Positions 43,815-52,595 of a stretch of DNA of 64,000 bases are shown one piece after another. The position numbers and the translations under genes were made by a program. Source of the stretch: Thalassobaculum_A sp040219215 (GTDB lineage: Bacteria > Pseudomonadota > Alphaproteobacteria > Thalassobaculales > Thalassobaculaceae); NCBI RefSeq assembly GCF_040219215.1, contig NZ_JAVJSX010000021.1, forward strand, positions 24,618-88,617. Direction: 5' to 3'. Position 1 is the first letter of the stretch. Every line of letters starts with the position of its first letter. Under the pieces are notes generated by a model, which saw nothing but the letters and a program-made list of their open reading frames with translations, was not told the DNA's origin and ran no database searches.

Positions 43815-45333
43815 CCGCACCATCGCGGAACGCCCAGGCCGACACCGCCGACGACAGCAGGGCCAGGACCGCCAGCGCGGCCAGCGATACCCGGAACGCG
43901 GTTACCAGGGCGCCACGTGCTGCTCCGACCACGGCGTCGGCCTGATCGCCGGCCAGCGGCGGTGGGCGCAGATCGGTCAGTGCCGCCGGATCGGACAGCA
44001 GCGCCGCCAGCACCGGTGCCGGCAGGTCCAGCGGCTGCAACGCCGGCTCCAGGCCGGCCGCGAACACCGCGACCAGCAGCGGTCCGACCGCCGCCACCGC
44101 CAGCAATCCGGCGATCCGGCTGGCGGCGTTGTTCACCGCCGACGCGACCCCGGCATGGCGGTCATCGACCGCGATCATCACCACGGTGGTCAGCGGCGGA
44201 ATGCAGATCCCCATCCCGACCCCCAGGACCAGCACGCCCGGCAGGAAAGTCGACCAGTACGGCGTTCCGGCTTCCGGCCATGCGAGCAGGCCGAGGCCGA
44301 GCGCGGCAACCGCAGGACCGGTCACCAGTGGCGGACGTGGTCCGTATCGGTCCAGCAGCGCGCCCGACCAGCGCGATAGCACGAACAGGACCGCCGGGAA
44401 CGGCAGGAAGGCCGCACCTGCCTCGGTCGCGGTGTAGCCGTGCAGGCGGATCAGGCTGAGCGGGTACAGGAAGATCGCGGCTCCCAGGGCGCCGTACAGC
44501 AGCAGGGTTAACAGGTTGGCCGCCGCGAACGCACGAACCCGCAACAGCGCCGGCGGCAGCAGCGGTGCGGCACAGCGGGCCTCGATCCGCAGGAACAGCG
44601 CCAGCAGGCCGATGCCGAGAGCGGCGGCGGCGGCGATGACCGGTGGATGCCCGTCCGCCTCGCCCAGCGCAATCAGCGCCCAGGAGATCAGGCCGAGCCC
44701 TCCGACCGCCAGCACCGCGCCCGGCCAGTCCATGCGCCCATGCACGCCGTCATCCCGGCTCTCCCGGACCGCAACCATCGCCAGGACCAGGACCACGGCT
44801 GCGATCGGGACGTTGATCCAGAACGCCGCCCGCCACGACAGGGTGTCGACCAGCCAGCCGCCGAGCACCGGGCCGCCGGCCGACGTGATGGCGGCGAAGC
44901 CGGACCAGGTGCCGATCGCCCGGCCGCGCCGCTCTCTCGGGAACGCCGACGACAGGATGGCCAGGCTGTTCGGCACCAGCATCGCCGCACCGATGCCCTG
45001 GACCGCGCGGGCCAGGATCAGCAGCAGCGGCGACGGGGCCATTGCACACGCCACGCTGGAGACCGCAAACACCCAGACACCGGCCATGAACACCCGGCGC
45101 CGGCCCAGGCGGTCCCCCATCGCCCCGCCGAGCAGCAGCAGGGCACCCAGCGTAAGCATGTAGCCGTTGACGATCCATTGCAGGTCGCTGACACCGGCGT
45201 TCAGATCGCTCTGCAACGCCGCCAGCGCGACGTTGACGACGCTGCCGTCGATGAAGGCCAGCGACGAGCCCAGCACCGTGGTGACGAGCACCAGGGCCGA
45301 TCGGTGTGCGGCGTCTGGACCGGAATCGGCCAT
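43798..45333 (-). CDS. MFS transporter, DHA2 (EmrB/QacA, 14-TM) family, 511 aa
   Basis: A polytopic drug:H+ antiporter. It begins LVLVTTVLGSSLAFIDGSVVN, as usual for DHA2 members. Motif A appears as GGAMGDRLGRRRVFMAGVW, and motif C-like glycine-rich segments such as GGPVLGGWLVDTLSWR mark it as an exporter. About 14 hydrophobic segments are visible. Substrates are not predictable. It stands alone between creatinase and the tctABC operon, and a GGGAG ribosome site lies 10 bases before the ATG. Confidence 0.9.
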   Translation of the reverse strand: MADSGPDAAHRSALVLVTTVLGSSLAFIDGSVVNVALAALQSDLNAGVSDLQWIVNGYMLTLGALLLLGGAMGDRLGRRRVFMAGVWVFAVSSVACAMAPSPLLLILARAVQGIGAAMLVPNSLAILSSAFPRERRGRAIGTWSGFAAITSAGGPVLGGWLVDTLSWRAAFWINVPIAAVVLVLAMVAVRESRDDGVHGRMDWPGAVLAVGGLGLISWALIALGEADGHPPVIAAAAALGIGLLALFLRIEARCAAPLLPPALLRVRAFAAANLLTLLLYGALGAAIFLYPLSLIRLHGYTATEAGAAFLPFPAVLFVLSRWSGALLDRYGPRPPLVTGPAVAALGLGLLAWPEAGTPYWSTFLPGVLVLGVGMGICIPPLTTVVMIAVDDRHAGVASAVNNAASRIAGLLAVAAVGPLLVAVFAAGLEPALQPLDLPAPVLAALLSDPAALTDLRPPPLAGDQADAVVGAARGALVTAFRVSLAALAVLALLSSAVSAWAFRDGAVSPGG

Positions 45334-45392
45334 CGTTCACAACTCCCGGTTAGGTGACTTCCTTACCGGGCACGAACGGCGACGACCAGGGT

Positions 45393-46928
45393 TCAGTCGG
45401 GGTCGGCCTCCGCGGCGGCGCGCCGGACCGTGGCGCTCATCTTGGCCTGCACCACCTTGCCGAACACCAGCGGGGCGACGAAGCCGACGACCGCGAGGCT
45501 CCAGATCCCGATCGACAGCGGGCTGGCCACCAGGGCCGACCATTCGCCGTTGGAGATCGTCAGCGCACGCCGCAGGTTGTCCTCCATCTGGTTGCCCAAC
45601 AGGATGCCGAGGATGATCGGCACCAGTGGCACGTCGAGCTTGCGCAGCACGTAGCCGAGCGCGCCAAAGCCGATCATCAGCATCAGGTCGAAGGTCGACC
45701 CGGAGATCGAGTAGATCCCGACGAACGAGATCATCGCCACCGCCGGCATCAGGATGTGCGGCGGCACCATCAGCACCCGCACGAACAGCCCCACCATCGG
45801 GATGTTCATCAGCAGCAGCATGAAGTTGGCGATGAACAGGGCGGCGATCAGCCCCCAAACCACGTCCGGGTTGTTCTGGAACAGCAGTGGTCCCGGCGTG
45901 ATGTTCAGCGCCAGCAGCATGGCCAGCAGCACCGCCGTGGTGCCGGACCCCGGCACGCCGAGCGACAGCATCGGCACCAGCGCGCCGCCGGCGGCGGCGT
46001 TGTTGCCGGCCTCCGGAGCCGCCACGCCGCGCGGATCGCCGCTGCCGAAGGTGCCGGCCTTGTCGACCAGCCGCTTCTCGAAGGTGTAGGCGATGAAGCT
46101 GCCGAGCGACGCGCCGGCACCGGGCAGCACGCCCGCGACGAAGCCGAGGACGGTGCTGCGCACCATCGTCATCCAGGTCTTGGCGAGCGTGGCCAGCGGG
46201 ACCGTGATGCGGCCGAGCGACACCCCGACCGCGGCGTCGGCGCCGCGATGTTCGAGAAACAGGAACACTTCGGAGATCGCGAACAAACCGACGATCGCCA
46301 CCAGGAAGTCGATGCCTTCAAGCAGGTGAATCTCGCCGAAGGTGAAACGCTGGGTGCCGGTCGAACCGTCGATGCCGATCATCGCGAGGCCAAGGCCGAT
46401 CGCGGCGGCCATCGCCGATTTCGACTGGTTGCGGCTGGAGATCCCACCCAGCGTGGCGAACGCCAGGGTGAACAGCGCGAAATACTCCGCCGGTCCGAAC
46501 AGCAGGGCCAGCTTGACCAGGACCGGCGCCAGCAGGACCAGGCCGCAGGTCGCGAAGAAGCTGCCGACGAACGACGAAACGCCGGACAGCGCCAGCGCCT
46601 CGCCGGCCTTGCCCTGCCTGGCCATCGGGTAGCCGTCCAGGGTGGTCATCAGCGCCGGTTCGTCGCCTGGGATGTTCAGCAGGATCGAGGAGATCCGACC
46701 GCCGTACATGGCCCCATAGTAGACACTGGTCAGCAGAATCAGCGCCGGGGTCGCCGGCAATCCCAGGGTGAAGGCCAGCGGGATCAAGATCGCGACCCCG
46801 TTCGACGGTCCCAGCCCCGGCAGGGCGCCGATGATGGTGCCGAGGAAGCAGCCGAGGAAGGCCAACGCCAGGTTCTCCGGCGTCAGCGCAACCGCGAATC
46901 CCTGGGCCAGCAGCGCAAGCGTGTCCAT
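45393..46928 (-). CDS. tctA: tripartite tricarboxylate transporter, large permease TctA
   Basis: The 511-residue, about 12-helix subunit of a TctABC carrier. FLGCFLGTIIGALPGLGPSN near the N-terminus and YYGAMYGGRISSILLNIPGD, then GVLPGAGASLGSFIAYTFEK and GGALVPMLSLGVPGSGTTAV, are characteristic of the family. It works with the binding protein TctC and the small permease TctB, both encoded directly upstream (3-base gap to tctB). Citrate-like acids are the classic substrate, but relatives carry many carboxylates. Confidence 0.95.
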   Translation of the reverse strand: MDTLALLAQGFAVALTPENLALAFLGCFLGTIIGALPGLGPSNGVAILIPLAFTLGLPATPALILLTSVYYGAMYGGRISSILLNIPGDEPALMTTLDGYPMARQGKAGEALALSGVSSFVGSFFATCGLVLLAPVLVKLALLFGPAEYFALFTLAFATLGGISSRNQSKSAMAAAIGLGLAMIGIDGSTGTQRFTFGEIHLLEGIDFLVAIVGLFAISEVFLFLEHRGADAAVGVSLGRITVPLATLAKTWMTMVRSTVLGFVAGVLPGAGASLGSFIAYTFEKRLVDKAGTFGSGDPRGVAAPEAGNNAAAGGALVPMLSLGVPGSGTTAVLLAMLLALNITPGPLLFQNNPDVVWGLIAALFIANFMLLLMNIPMVGLFVRVLMVPPHILMPAVAMISFVGIYSISGSTFDLMLMIGFGALGYVLRKLDVPLVPIILGILLGNQMEDNLRRALTISNGEWSALVASPLSIGIWSLAVVGFVAPLVFGKVVQAKMSATVRRAAAEADPD

Positions 46929-46931
46929 GGT

Positions 46932-47366
46932 TCAGATCCCCAGCGGACCCTTGGCGAGCGACAGGCCGAGGATCAGGTGGAACACCACGTAGATCCCCAC
47001 GGCGATGCCGACCCCGCACAGGATCGATTTCAGCGGCGTGTTGCCGAGCCGCCAGGAGAGTGCGGCAGCCGCAATGGCGGTCGCCGGCACGAAGCCCAGT
47101 TCGGGGAGCACGACGGCGTAGCCGACGAACACCGCGAGCGCGAGGGCGATTTCCATCATCGCCCGCGCACTCGGCCAGCCGGGAGCCGGGTCCGGCTTCA
47201 CCAGCGGTACGATCGAGCTGAGCACCAGGAGGCCGCCGATGATCATCGGGAACGTCTTGGGGCCAAGCGGATCGAGGATGAAGCCGGTCTGGATCCGGGA
47301 GGCGCCGAACATGAACGCCAAGCCCAGAACCAGACAGACGGCACCGAGAACCCGGTCGGAGGTCAT
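46932..47366 (-). CDS. tctB: tripartite tricarboxylate transporter, small permease TctB
   Basis: A 144-residue protein with four hydrophobic segments: VLGAVCLVLGLAFMFGASR, FPMIIGGLLVLSSIVPL, IALALAVFVGYAVVLPELG and a last one near the C-terminus. GPKTFPMIIGG is the usual DPLGPxxFP-type loop. ATG 47366 overlaps the tctC stop by 4 bases. Its position between tctC and tctA makes the assignment secure. Confidence 0.92.
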   Translation of the reverse strand: MTSDRVLGAVCLVLGLAFMFGASRIQTGFILDPLGPKTFPMIIGGLLVLSSIVPLVKPDPAPGWPSARAMMEIALALAVFVGYAVVLPELGFVPATAIAAAALSWRLGNTPLKSILCGVGIAVGIYVVFHLILGLSLAKGPLGI

Positions 47367-48355
47367 TTGGTGAGACCGATTTCCTTCGACAGCGCCGCGA
47401 TGTCCGCGACCTGCTTGTTCACGAACTCGGTCAGCTGCGGGCCGCTCAGGCCGAACGGCATCAGGCCGTTCTGTGCCATCGTCGCCTTCCACTCGTCGGT
47501 GGCGTACAGCTTCTGGATGGCATCCGACCAGTAGCCGTAGGCATCGTCGGTCATCTTCCCGGGGCCATAGAAACCGCGCCAGTTGGCACCGACCACGTCG
47601 AGGCCCTGCTCCTTGGCGGTCGGCAGGTTCGACAGGTCGCCCGGCAGCCGCTCCGGCGACAGCACCGCCAGCACCCGCAGGTCACCGGACTCCATGAAGC
47701 CCTTGGCCTCGGAGATATCGCCGGTGAAGGCCTGGACGTGACCGCCCACCAGCTGGGTGACCGCCTCGCCGCCGCCCTGGAAGGCGACGTACTTCACGGC
47801 GCGGACGTCGTTGATGCCGGCGGCCTTGGCCGCGATCAGCACCTTCAGGTGGTCCCAGCCGCCGACCGCGCTGCCACCGGCAACGGCGACCGAGGTCGGG
47901 TCGGCCTTGATCTTGCTCATCAGCTCGGTCAGCGACTTGATCGGGCTGTCCTTGGCGACCGCGATCACGCCGTAGTCGGCACCGACGGTGCCGAGCCAGC
48001 GGACCTGATCAGCCGTGAAGCCCGAGTACAGGCCCTGCGCCAGCCGCGTGGTCGTCGCCGTCGACGCGGCGACCAGCAGGTCGCTGTCGTCGTTGCGCTT
48101 GGAGATCACGCTGGCGTAGGCGACTCCGCCGCCACCGCCGGACATGTTGACGACCTGAACCGGCTTCGGCGTCAGCTTCTGGTCGTACAGGCCCTTGCCG
48201 ACCTGGCGGCAGGTGAAGTCCCAGCCGCCGCCCGGGTTGGCCGGCGCGATGCACTCGGTCTGCTTCGGTTCGAAGGCCGAGGCCGGCCCGGCGGCGAAAC
48301 CGATTGCCAGAACGGCGGCAGCCGCGGCGCGGCTCGCCAATGTCAAACTCTTCAT
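47363..48355 (-). CDS. tctC: tripartite tricarboxylate transporter, periplasmic binding protein TctC
   Basis: A cleavable signal peptide (SRAAAAAVLAIGFAAGPASA) leads to a 330-residue BUG/TctC-type protein. ECIAPANPGGGWDFTCR is the conserved first ligand loop, followed by PVQVVNMSGGGGGVAYASV and a second ligand loop around VAVAGGSAVGGWDHLKVL. These proteins deliver carboxylates to TctAB. ATG 48355 has GGAGG 7 bases upstream. It is the first gene of the transporter operon and is divergent from tctD. Confidence 0.95.
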   Translation of the reverse strand: MKSLTLASRAAAAAVLAIGFAAGPASAFEPKQTECIAPANPGGGWDFTCRQVGKGLYDQKLTPKPVQVVNMSGGGGGVAYASVISKRNDDSDLLVAASTATTTRLAQGLYSGFTADQVRWLGTVGADYGVIAVAKDSPIKSLTELMSKIKADPTSVAVAGGSAVGGWDHLKVLIAAKAAGINDVRAVKYVAFQGGGEAVTQLVGGHVQAFTGDISEAKGFMESGDLRVLAVLSPERLPGDLSNLPTAKEQGLDVVGANWRGFYGPGKMTDDAYGYWSDAIQKLYATDEWKATMAQNGLMPFGLSGPQLTEFVNKQVADIAALSKEIGLTK

Positions 48356-48519
48356 GGTGTTTCCTCCAACGGTGATCGTCAGCGGGGATTGGCTTTCCCC
48401 ATCTCGCATTGGGTGCAATTGGTAAACGCTGAACCTGTCGCGAAGCTGTCACCGCGCCGGCGGTTCGCAATCGAGCGGGCGTCGTGCACAGTATTCGCCG
48501 GCCGCCAACGGGGAACGGC

Positions 48520-49191
48520 ATGCGGATACTGCTGGTCGAGGATACCGAGGATGTCGCCGAGGCGGTGGTCGCCGCCTTCGCGCGCCACGGCCATGCCATC
48601 GACCACGCGGCCGACTGCGCCGCGGCCGAGGACGCGCTGGCGGTCCAGGACTACGACCTGGTGATCCTCGACCTGATGCTGCCGGACGGCTCCGGCCTGG
48701 ACACGCTGCGCGCGCTGCGGGCGGCGCGCCGGACCACCCCTGTGCTGGTGCTGACCGCCCGGCTCGACGTGGACGACCGGGTGGCCGCCCTCGACAACGG
48801 CGCCGACGACTACCTGATGAAGCCGTTCGACCTGCGCGAGCTCGAGGCCCGGGCCCGCGCCCTGATCCGCCGGCAGGGCGACGAGCGCAGCGGCGTCATC
48901 GAGTACGGCAACCTGACCCTCGACGCCGCCGGCCGGACCGCCGCGGTCGACGGCCAGCCACTGGCCCTGACCCGCCGCGAATTCGGGCTGCTGGAAGCGC
49001 TGCTGGTCAACCGCGGCCGGGTCATGTCGAAGGAGCGGCTGTTCGACCGGCTGTTCTCGTTCGACGAGACCGAGGTCGGGATCAACGCCGTCGAGCTGTA
49101 CATCGCGCGGCTGCGCCGCAAGCTGGCGGCCTCACAGGTCTCGATCCGCACGCTGCGCGGCCTCGGCTACCAGATCGAAAAACATGGCTAG
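48520..49191 (+). CDS. tctD: OmpR-family response regulator (TctD-like), 223 aa
   Basis: Receiver domain: LLVEDTED acidic patch, VILDLMLPDGSG with the phospho-Asp, VLTAR and LMKPFD. It is followed by a winged-helix DNA-binding domain (LTRREFGLLEALLVNRGRVM, VELYIARLRRKL, RTLRGLGYQIEKHG). It is divergent from tctC and overlaps the kinase gene by 8 bases, so it most likely activates tctCBA in response to the transporter's substrate. An upstream in-frame start adds 12 residues without support. Confidence 0.9.
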   Translation: MRILLVEDTEDVAEAVVAAFARHGHAIDHAADCAAAEDALAVQDYDLVILDLMLPDGSGLDTLRALRAARRTTPVLVLTARLDVDDRVAALDNGADDYLMKPFDLRELEARARALIRRQGDERSGVIEYGNLTLDAAGRTAAVDGQPLALTRREFGLLEALLVNRGRVMSKERLFDRLFSFDETEVGINAVELYIARLRRKLAASQVSIRTLRGLGYQIEKHG

Positions 49192-50566
49192 GCGCCCGGC
49201 GTCGATCGCGCGGCGGCTGGCGGTCGCCATCACCCTGATCCTGGGAGCCGGCGGCCTGGTGGTCACCGTCGCCGCCTATGCCTACGGCCGGCAGGCGGCC
49301 GGCGAGGCCTACGACCGGCTGCTGGCGGGTGCCGCGTTCGAGATCGGCCGCTCGGTGTCGATCGCCGGCGGCGGCGTGGTGGTCGACCTGCCGGTGTCGG
49401 CGTTCGAGCTGCTGGCCCTGGCCCCCGACGACCGGGTGTTCTACCGGGTCGTCGACCGCGACGGCGCCACCGTCACCGGCAACGACGCGCTGCCGCCGCC
49501 GCCTTCGGTCGCCGAGGACGTGGCCTTTTACGTCATGGACTTCGCCGGCGAACCGGTGCGGCTGGCGGCGATCCGTCGGCGGTTCGCCGAGCGGGCCTAC
49601 AGCGGCCCGGTTGACGTGTTCGTCGGCCACACCACCCGCGCCCGCTCGGCCCTGGCCTGGGACATCACCGCCAAGGCCCTGCTGATCCTGGCGGCGGCCG
49701 GGCTGGCGACGGTGGCGCTGGCGGCGTTCGCGGTCCGATCGTCGCTGCTGCCGCTGGCGCGGATCGAATCGGAACTGCTGGGCCGCGACCCCAAGGACCT
49801 GTCGCCGCTGCACGTCGACAGCCCGCAGGAGATCGAGACCATCGTCGCCGCGATCAACCGGTTCATGGAGCGGCTGTCGCGCCGGGTGACGGTGATGCAG
49901 ACCCTGATCGCCGATGCCACCCACCAGCTGCGCACCCCGATCTCGGCCCTGCGCGCCCAGGCGGAGCTGGCAACCGCCGAGGACGATCCCGACCGGCTGC
50001 GCGGCATCGCCCGGCGGATCCACCAGCGCGCCGTCGGACTCGGCCGGCTGGCCGACCAGTTGCTGAACCAGGCGCTGATCATCCACCGCGCCGACATCGC
50101 CGAGCGGGAGCCCCTGGACCTGCGTACGGTCGCCGTGCGGGTGACCGAGGAGACCGACCACGACCTGCCGGACATGGGCCGCGAGCTCGGCCTGGAGTTG
50201 CCGGACGACCCGGTGATGACCCGCGGCGATTCGCTGAGCCTGGTGGAAGCTGCGAAGAACCTCGTGAACAACGCTTTCCGCCACGGTGCCGCCCCGGTGT
50301 CGCTGGCGGTTGCGGCCCTGCCCGACGGCGCCTCGGTCGAGCTGTCGGTCACCGACCACGGCCCCGGCATTCCACCGGACGACTGGCCGGACAGCGGCCG
50401 CCGGTTCGCCCGGGCGGCGGGATCATCGACCCAGGGCGCCGGCCTGGGCCTTGCCATCGTCAACGCGGTCGCCGAGGCGCATGACGGCAGCCTGGTGTTC
50501 TCCCGCACGCCCGACGGCCGGTTCAAGGCCGCGCTGCGCCTGCCCGCGGCCCGGGGGTCGCGATGA
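49184..50566 (+). CDS. tctE: sensor histidine kinase (TctE-like), 460 aa
   Basis: Two membrane helices (about 10-35 and 160-185) enclose a periplasmic sensor region of the TctE type. The kinase core has the H box DATHQLRTPISALRAQAELA, N box NLVNNAFRHGA, G1 DHGPGIPPDD and G2 GAGLGLAIVNA. It overlaps tctD upstream (8 bases) and the binding-protein gene downstream (4 bases), so the three are one operon. The signal is inferred to be the carboxylate moved by TctABC. Confidence 0.9.
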   Translation: MARRPASIARRLAVAITLILGAGGLVVTVAAYAYGRQAAGEAYDRLLAGAAFEIGRSVSIAGGGVVVDLPVSAFELLALAPDDRVFYRVVDRDGATVTGNDALPPPPSVAEDVAFYVMDFAGEPVRLAAIRRRFAERAYSGPVDVFVGHTTRARSALAWDITAKALLILAAAGLATVALAAFAVRSSLLPLARIESELLGRDPKDLSPLHVDSPQEIETIVAAINRFMERLSRRVTVMQTLIADATHQLRTPISALRAQAELATAEDDPDRLRGIARRIHQRAVGLGRLADQLLNQALIIHRADIAEREPLDLRTVAVRVTEETDHDLPDMGRELGLELPDDPVMTRGDSLSLVEAAKNLVNNAFRHGAAPVSLAVAALPDGASVELSVTDHGPGIPPDDWPDSGRRFARAAGSSTQGAGLGLAIVNAVAEAHDGSLVFSRTPDGRFKAALRLPAARGSR

Positions 50567-51642
50567 TCCGCCACCTGCCCGCCGTGCTGACCGGCCTTGC
50601 CGTCGCGCTGACCGTGACCCTGGCCGCCGCCGACAACCGGATCGTCACGGTCGGATCGACGTGGGACGACAGCCGCCTGCGCCTGTCGATCCAGGGATCG
50701 ACCGACATCGAGCCGTTTCTGCCGGTGATGGAGGCGTTCGCGAACCGCACGCCCGGCCTTGCCATCCGCTACGAGGAGATACTCACCAACGACCTGCACG
50801 ACCGCTCGACCCGGGCCTGCCGGGACGGCAGGGCGGCGGCCGATCTGCTGATCAGCTCGGCGATCGACCTGCAGGTGCAGCTGGTGAACGACGGCTGCGC
50901 CCAGCCGCACGTGTCGCCGGGTACCGCGGCCCTGCCGGACTGGGCGAACTGGCGCGACGAGATGTTCGGCATCACCTTCGAGCCGGCGGTGATCGTCTAC
51001 AACCGGCAGCTGGTGCCGCCGGCGCAGGTGCCGCGCTCGCGCTTCGACCTGATCGACGCGCTGCGGCCGGCCGACAACCTATTCCTCGGCCGGATCGCCA
51101 CCTACGACATCGAGCGCTCCGGCCTCGGCTATTTGTTCGCCTTCGTCGACGCCCAGCACGCCACCACCTTCGGCCGGCTGATCGAGGCGCTGGCCCGCAA
51201 CCGGGTGGTGGCGACCTGCTGTTCGGCCGACATCATCGACGGCGTGGCCGAGGGCCGCTACCTGCTGGCCTACAACATGCTCGGCTCCTACGCCCTGGCA
51301 CGCGCCCTGGTCGACCCGCGGATCGGCGTGGTCGCGCCGGCCGACTACACCCTGATCCTGTCGCGCGCCGCCGTGATTCCCCGACGCGCCCTGCGCCCGG
51401 ACCTCGCCAAGCGGTTCATCGACTTCCTGCTGTCTGCGGACGGCCGCCGGCAGCTGGGCGAGGCGTCGCTGATCGTCCAGGTCGGCGGCACCGAGAACGA
51501 GGAGCATCCGCTGCTGTCGGCCGGCGCGTCGACCCTGTGGCCGATCCCGTTCTCGCCGGCCCTGCTGGTCGGCCTGGACCGGCAGAAGCGCCGGCTGTTC
51601 CTGGAGTTGTGGCGCTCGTCGGTGACCCAGGCCCGCGATTGA
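50563..51642 (+). CDS. extracellular solute-binding protein linked to TctDE, 359 aa
   Basis: A signal peptide (VLTGLAVALTVTLAAA) precedes a type 2 periplasmic binding fold: STDIEPFLPVMEAFANRTPG, TRACRDGRAAADLLISSAID, FGITFEPAVIVYNRQLVPP and VAPADYTLILSRAAVIPRRA. Such proteins occur in several TctDE-type operons, where they are thought to present the ligand to the sensor kinase. It overlaps tctE by 4 bases, and no ABC permease gene follows. A sensing rather than transport role is therefore inferred. Confidence 0.85.
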   Translation: MIRHLPAVLTGLAVALTVTLAAADNRIVTVGSTWDDSRLRLSIQGSTDIEPFLPVMEAFANRTPGLAIRYEEILTNDLHDRSTRACRDGRAAADLLISSAIDLQVQLVNDGCAQPHVSPGTAALPDWANWRDEMFGITFEPAVIVYNRQLVPPAQVPRSRFDLIDALRPADNLFLGRIATYDIERSGLGYLFAFVDAQHATTFGRLIEALARNRVVATCCSADIIDGVAEGRYLLAYNMLGSYALARALVDPRIGVVAPADYTLILSRAAVIPRRALRPDLAKRFIDFLLSADGRRQLGEASLIVQVGGTENEEHPLLSAGASTLWPIPFSPALLVGLDRQKRRLFLELWRSSVTQARD

Positions 51643-51728
51643 TCCGCGCGCGATGCGGTGACCCGCAATTGAACCACGGCACCCGCTCCGCTATAGGGGC
51701 CGCCATACGGCACGGATCGGAGGCGGTG

Positions 51729-52103
51729 ATGGCCTACTGGGTGATCGGCGGCAAGTACACGGACACCAGCTTCACCTTGATCGAAGGCGGTGACGCCGAG
51801 GAGAAGGTCGGCCCGTTCAACGACTACGAGACCGCCAAGTCGATCTGGGGCAAGCTCGCCTGGCAGCACGTCGACGACGCCCATGTGCGCTACCGCATCC
51901 TGCACGAGGAGGCGACCGAGTTCTGGCTGGTCGGCGGGGTCTACAAATCCACCGACTTCACCGAGACCATCGACGGCTCGCCCGAGACCAAGATCGGCCC
52001 GTTCGCCACCTACGAGGAAGCCAAGAAGCTGTGGCAGCAGAAGGCCTGGGAAACCGTCGACGACGCCCACTCGCGCTGGCGCATCGAGAAGATCAGCCAC
52101 TAA
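51729..52103 (+). CDS. DUF4170-type protein with internal duplication, 124 aa
   Basis: Two tandem copies of about 60 residues, each in the DUF4170 style. The first has YWVIGGKYTDTSF, GPFNDYETAKSIW and DDAHVRYRI. The second has FWLVGGVYKSTDF, GPFATYEEAKKLW and DDAHSRWRI. Single-copy DUF4170 proteins are small, common in Alphaproteobacteria and without known function. ATG 51729 is preceded by GGAGGCGGTG. A larger frame upstream is a shadow of the preceding genes. Confidence 0.83.
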   Translation: MAYWVIGGKYTDTSFTLIEGGDAEEKVGPFNDYETAKSIWGKLAWQHVDDAHVRYRILHEEATEFWLVGGVYKSTDFTETIDGSPETKIGPFATYEEAKKLWQQKAWETVDDAHSRWRIEKISH

Positions 52104-52117
52104 GGCGCCGCCGCTCC

Positions 52118-52135
52118 CCCGGTTCTCGAACCGGG
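52118..52135 (+). terminator. short perfect hairpin after the DUF4170 gene, possible terminator
   Basis: CCCGGTTC (52118-52125) and GAACCGGG (52128-52135) form a perfect 8-bp stem with a 2-base gap, 15 bases after the stop. No T run follows, so intrinsic termination is doubtful. Confidence 0.3.
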
Positions 52136-52261
52136 AAGGCCGGCCGTCCGACCGACAATTGAGCGAGGTCAAACATCCAGGTCGCCTGCGCAGGCTATCC
52201 TGGTCGTGACGCCTCGCGGCAGAGCTGCGGGGCAGCCGGGTCACGACGGACGGAGGATGCC

Positions 52262-52591
52262 ATGACACGCGGCTTTACGGCCCTCGCCCTGCTTGGCGTA
52301 TTCGGAGTCGCCCCGCTCCCCGCTATCGCCCAGGGCGGCGGTGACGCGCAGGAAGGCCTCGGCTTCGCCCGCAAGGTCTGCTCAAGCTGCCACGCCGTCG
52401 AGGACACCGAAACCCGGTCCCCGGTGGCGCGGGCGCCGGCGTTCTTCGCCATCGCCGACGTGCCCGGCATGACCGAGACGGCGCTGTTCGCCCTGCTGAG
52501 CACGCCGCACAAATCGATGCCGAACCTGATCCTGACGTCCGACGAGATCCGGGCGGTATCCGCCTACATCCTCAGCCTGAAGCGGCTCTGA
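52262..52591 (+). CDS. small class I cytochrome c, 109 aa
   Basis: A signal peptide (FTALALLGVFGVAPLPAIA) targets the periplasm. The haem site is CSSCH (about residues 40-44) and the likely axial methionine is in HKSMPNL. AYILSLKRL is the typical C-terminal helix of cytochrome c. Its redox partner is not evident; the convergent neighbour is a MATE pump. GGAGG lies 8 bases before the ATG. Confidence 0.88.
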   Translation: MTRGFTALALLGVFGVAPLPAIAQGGGDAQEGLGFARKVCSSCHAVEDTETRSPVARAPAFFAIADVPGMTETALFALLSTPHKSMPNLILTSDEIRAVSAYILSLKRL

Positions 52592-52595
52592 TCGC

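Noticed and set aside
45354..47534. A 726-codon plus-strand frame opposite tctA, tctB and tctC
   Set aside because: Composition is almost wholly Arg/Gln/His/Asp, with no hydrophobic core; the minus-strand genes have clear family motifs.
48421..48450. Short palindrome ATTG-N4-CAAT between tctC and tctD
   Set aside because: Too short to distinguish from chance and unlike known OmpR-family direct repeats.
50286..51728. A long frame joining the DUF4170 gene to sequence inside tctE and the binding-protein gene
   Set aside because: The upstream part is Arg/Pro-rich shadow sequence; only the segment from ATG 51729 has a ribosome site and family motifs.
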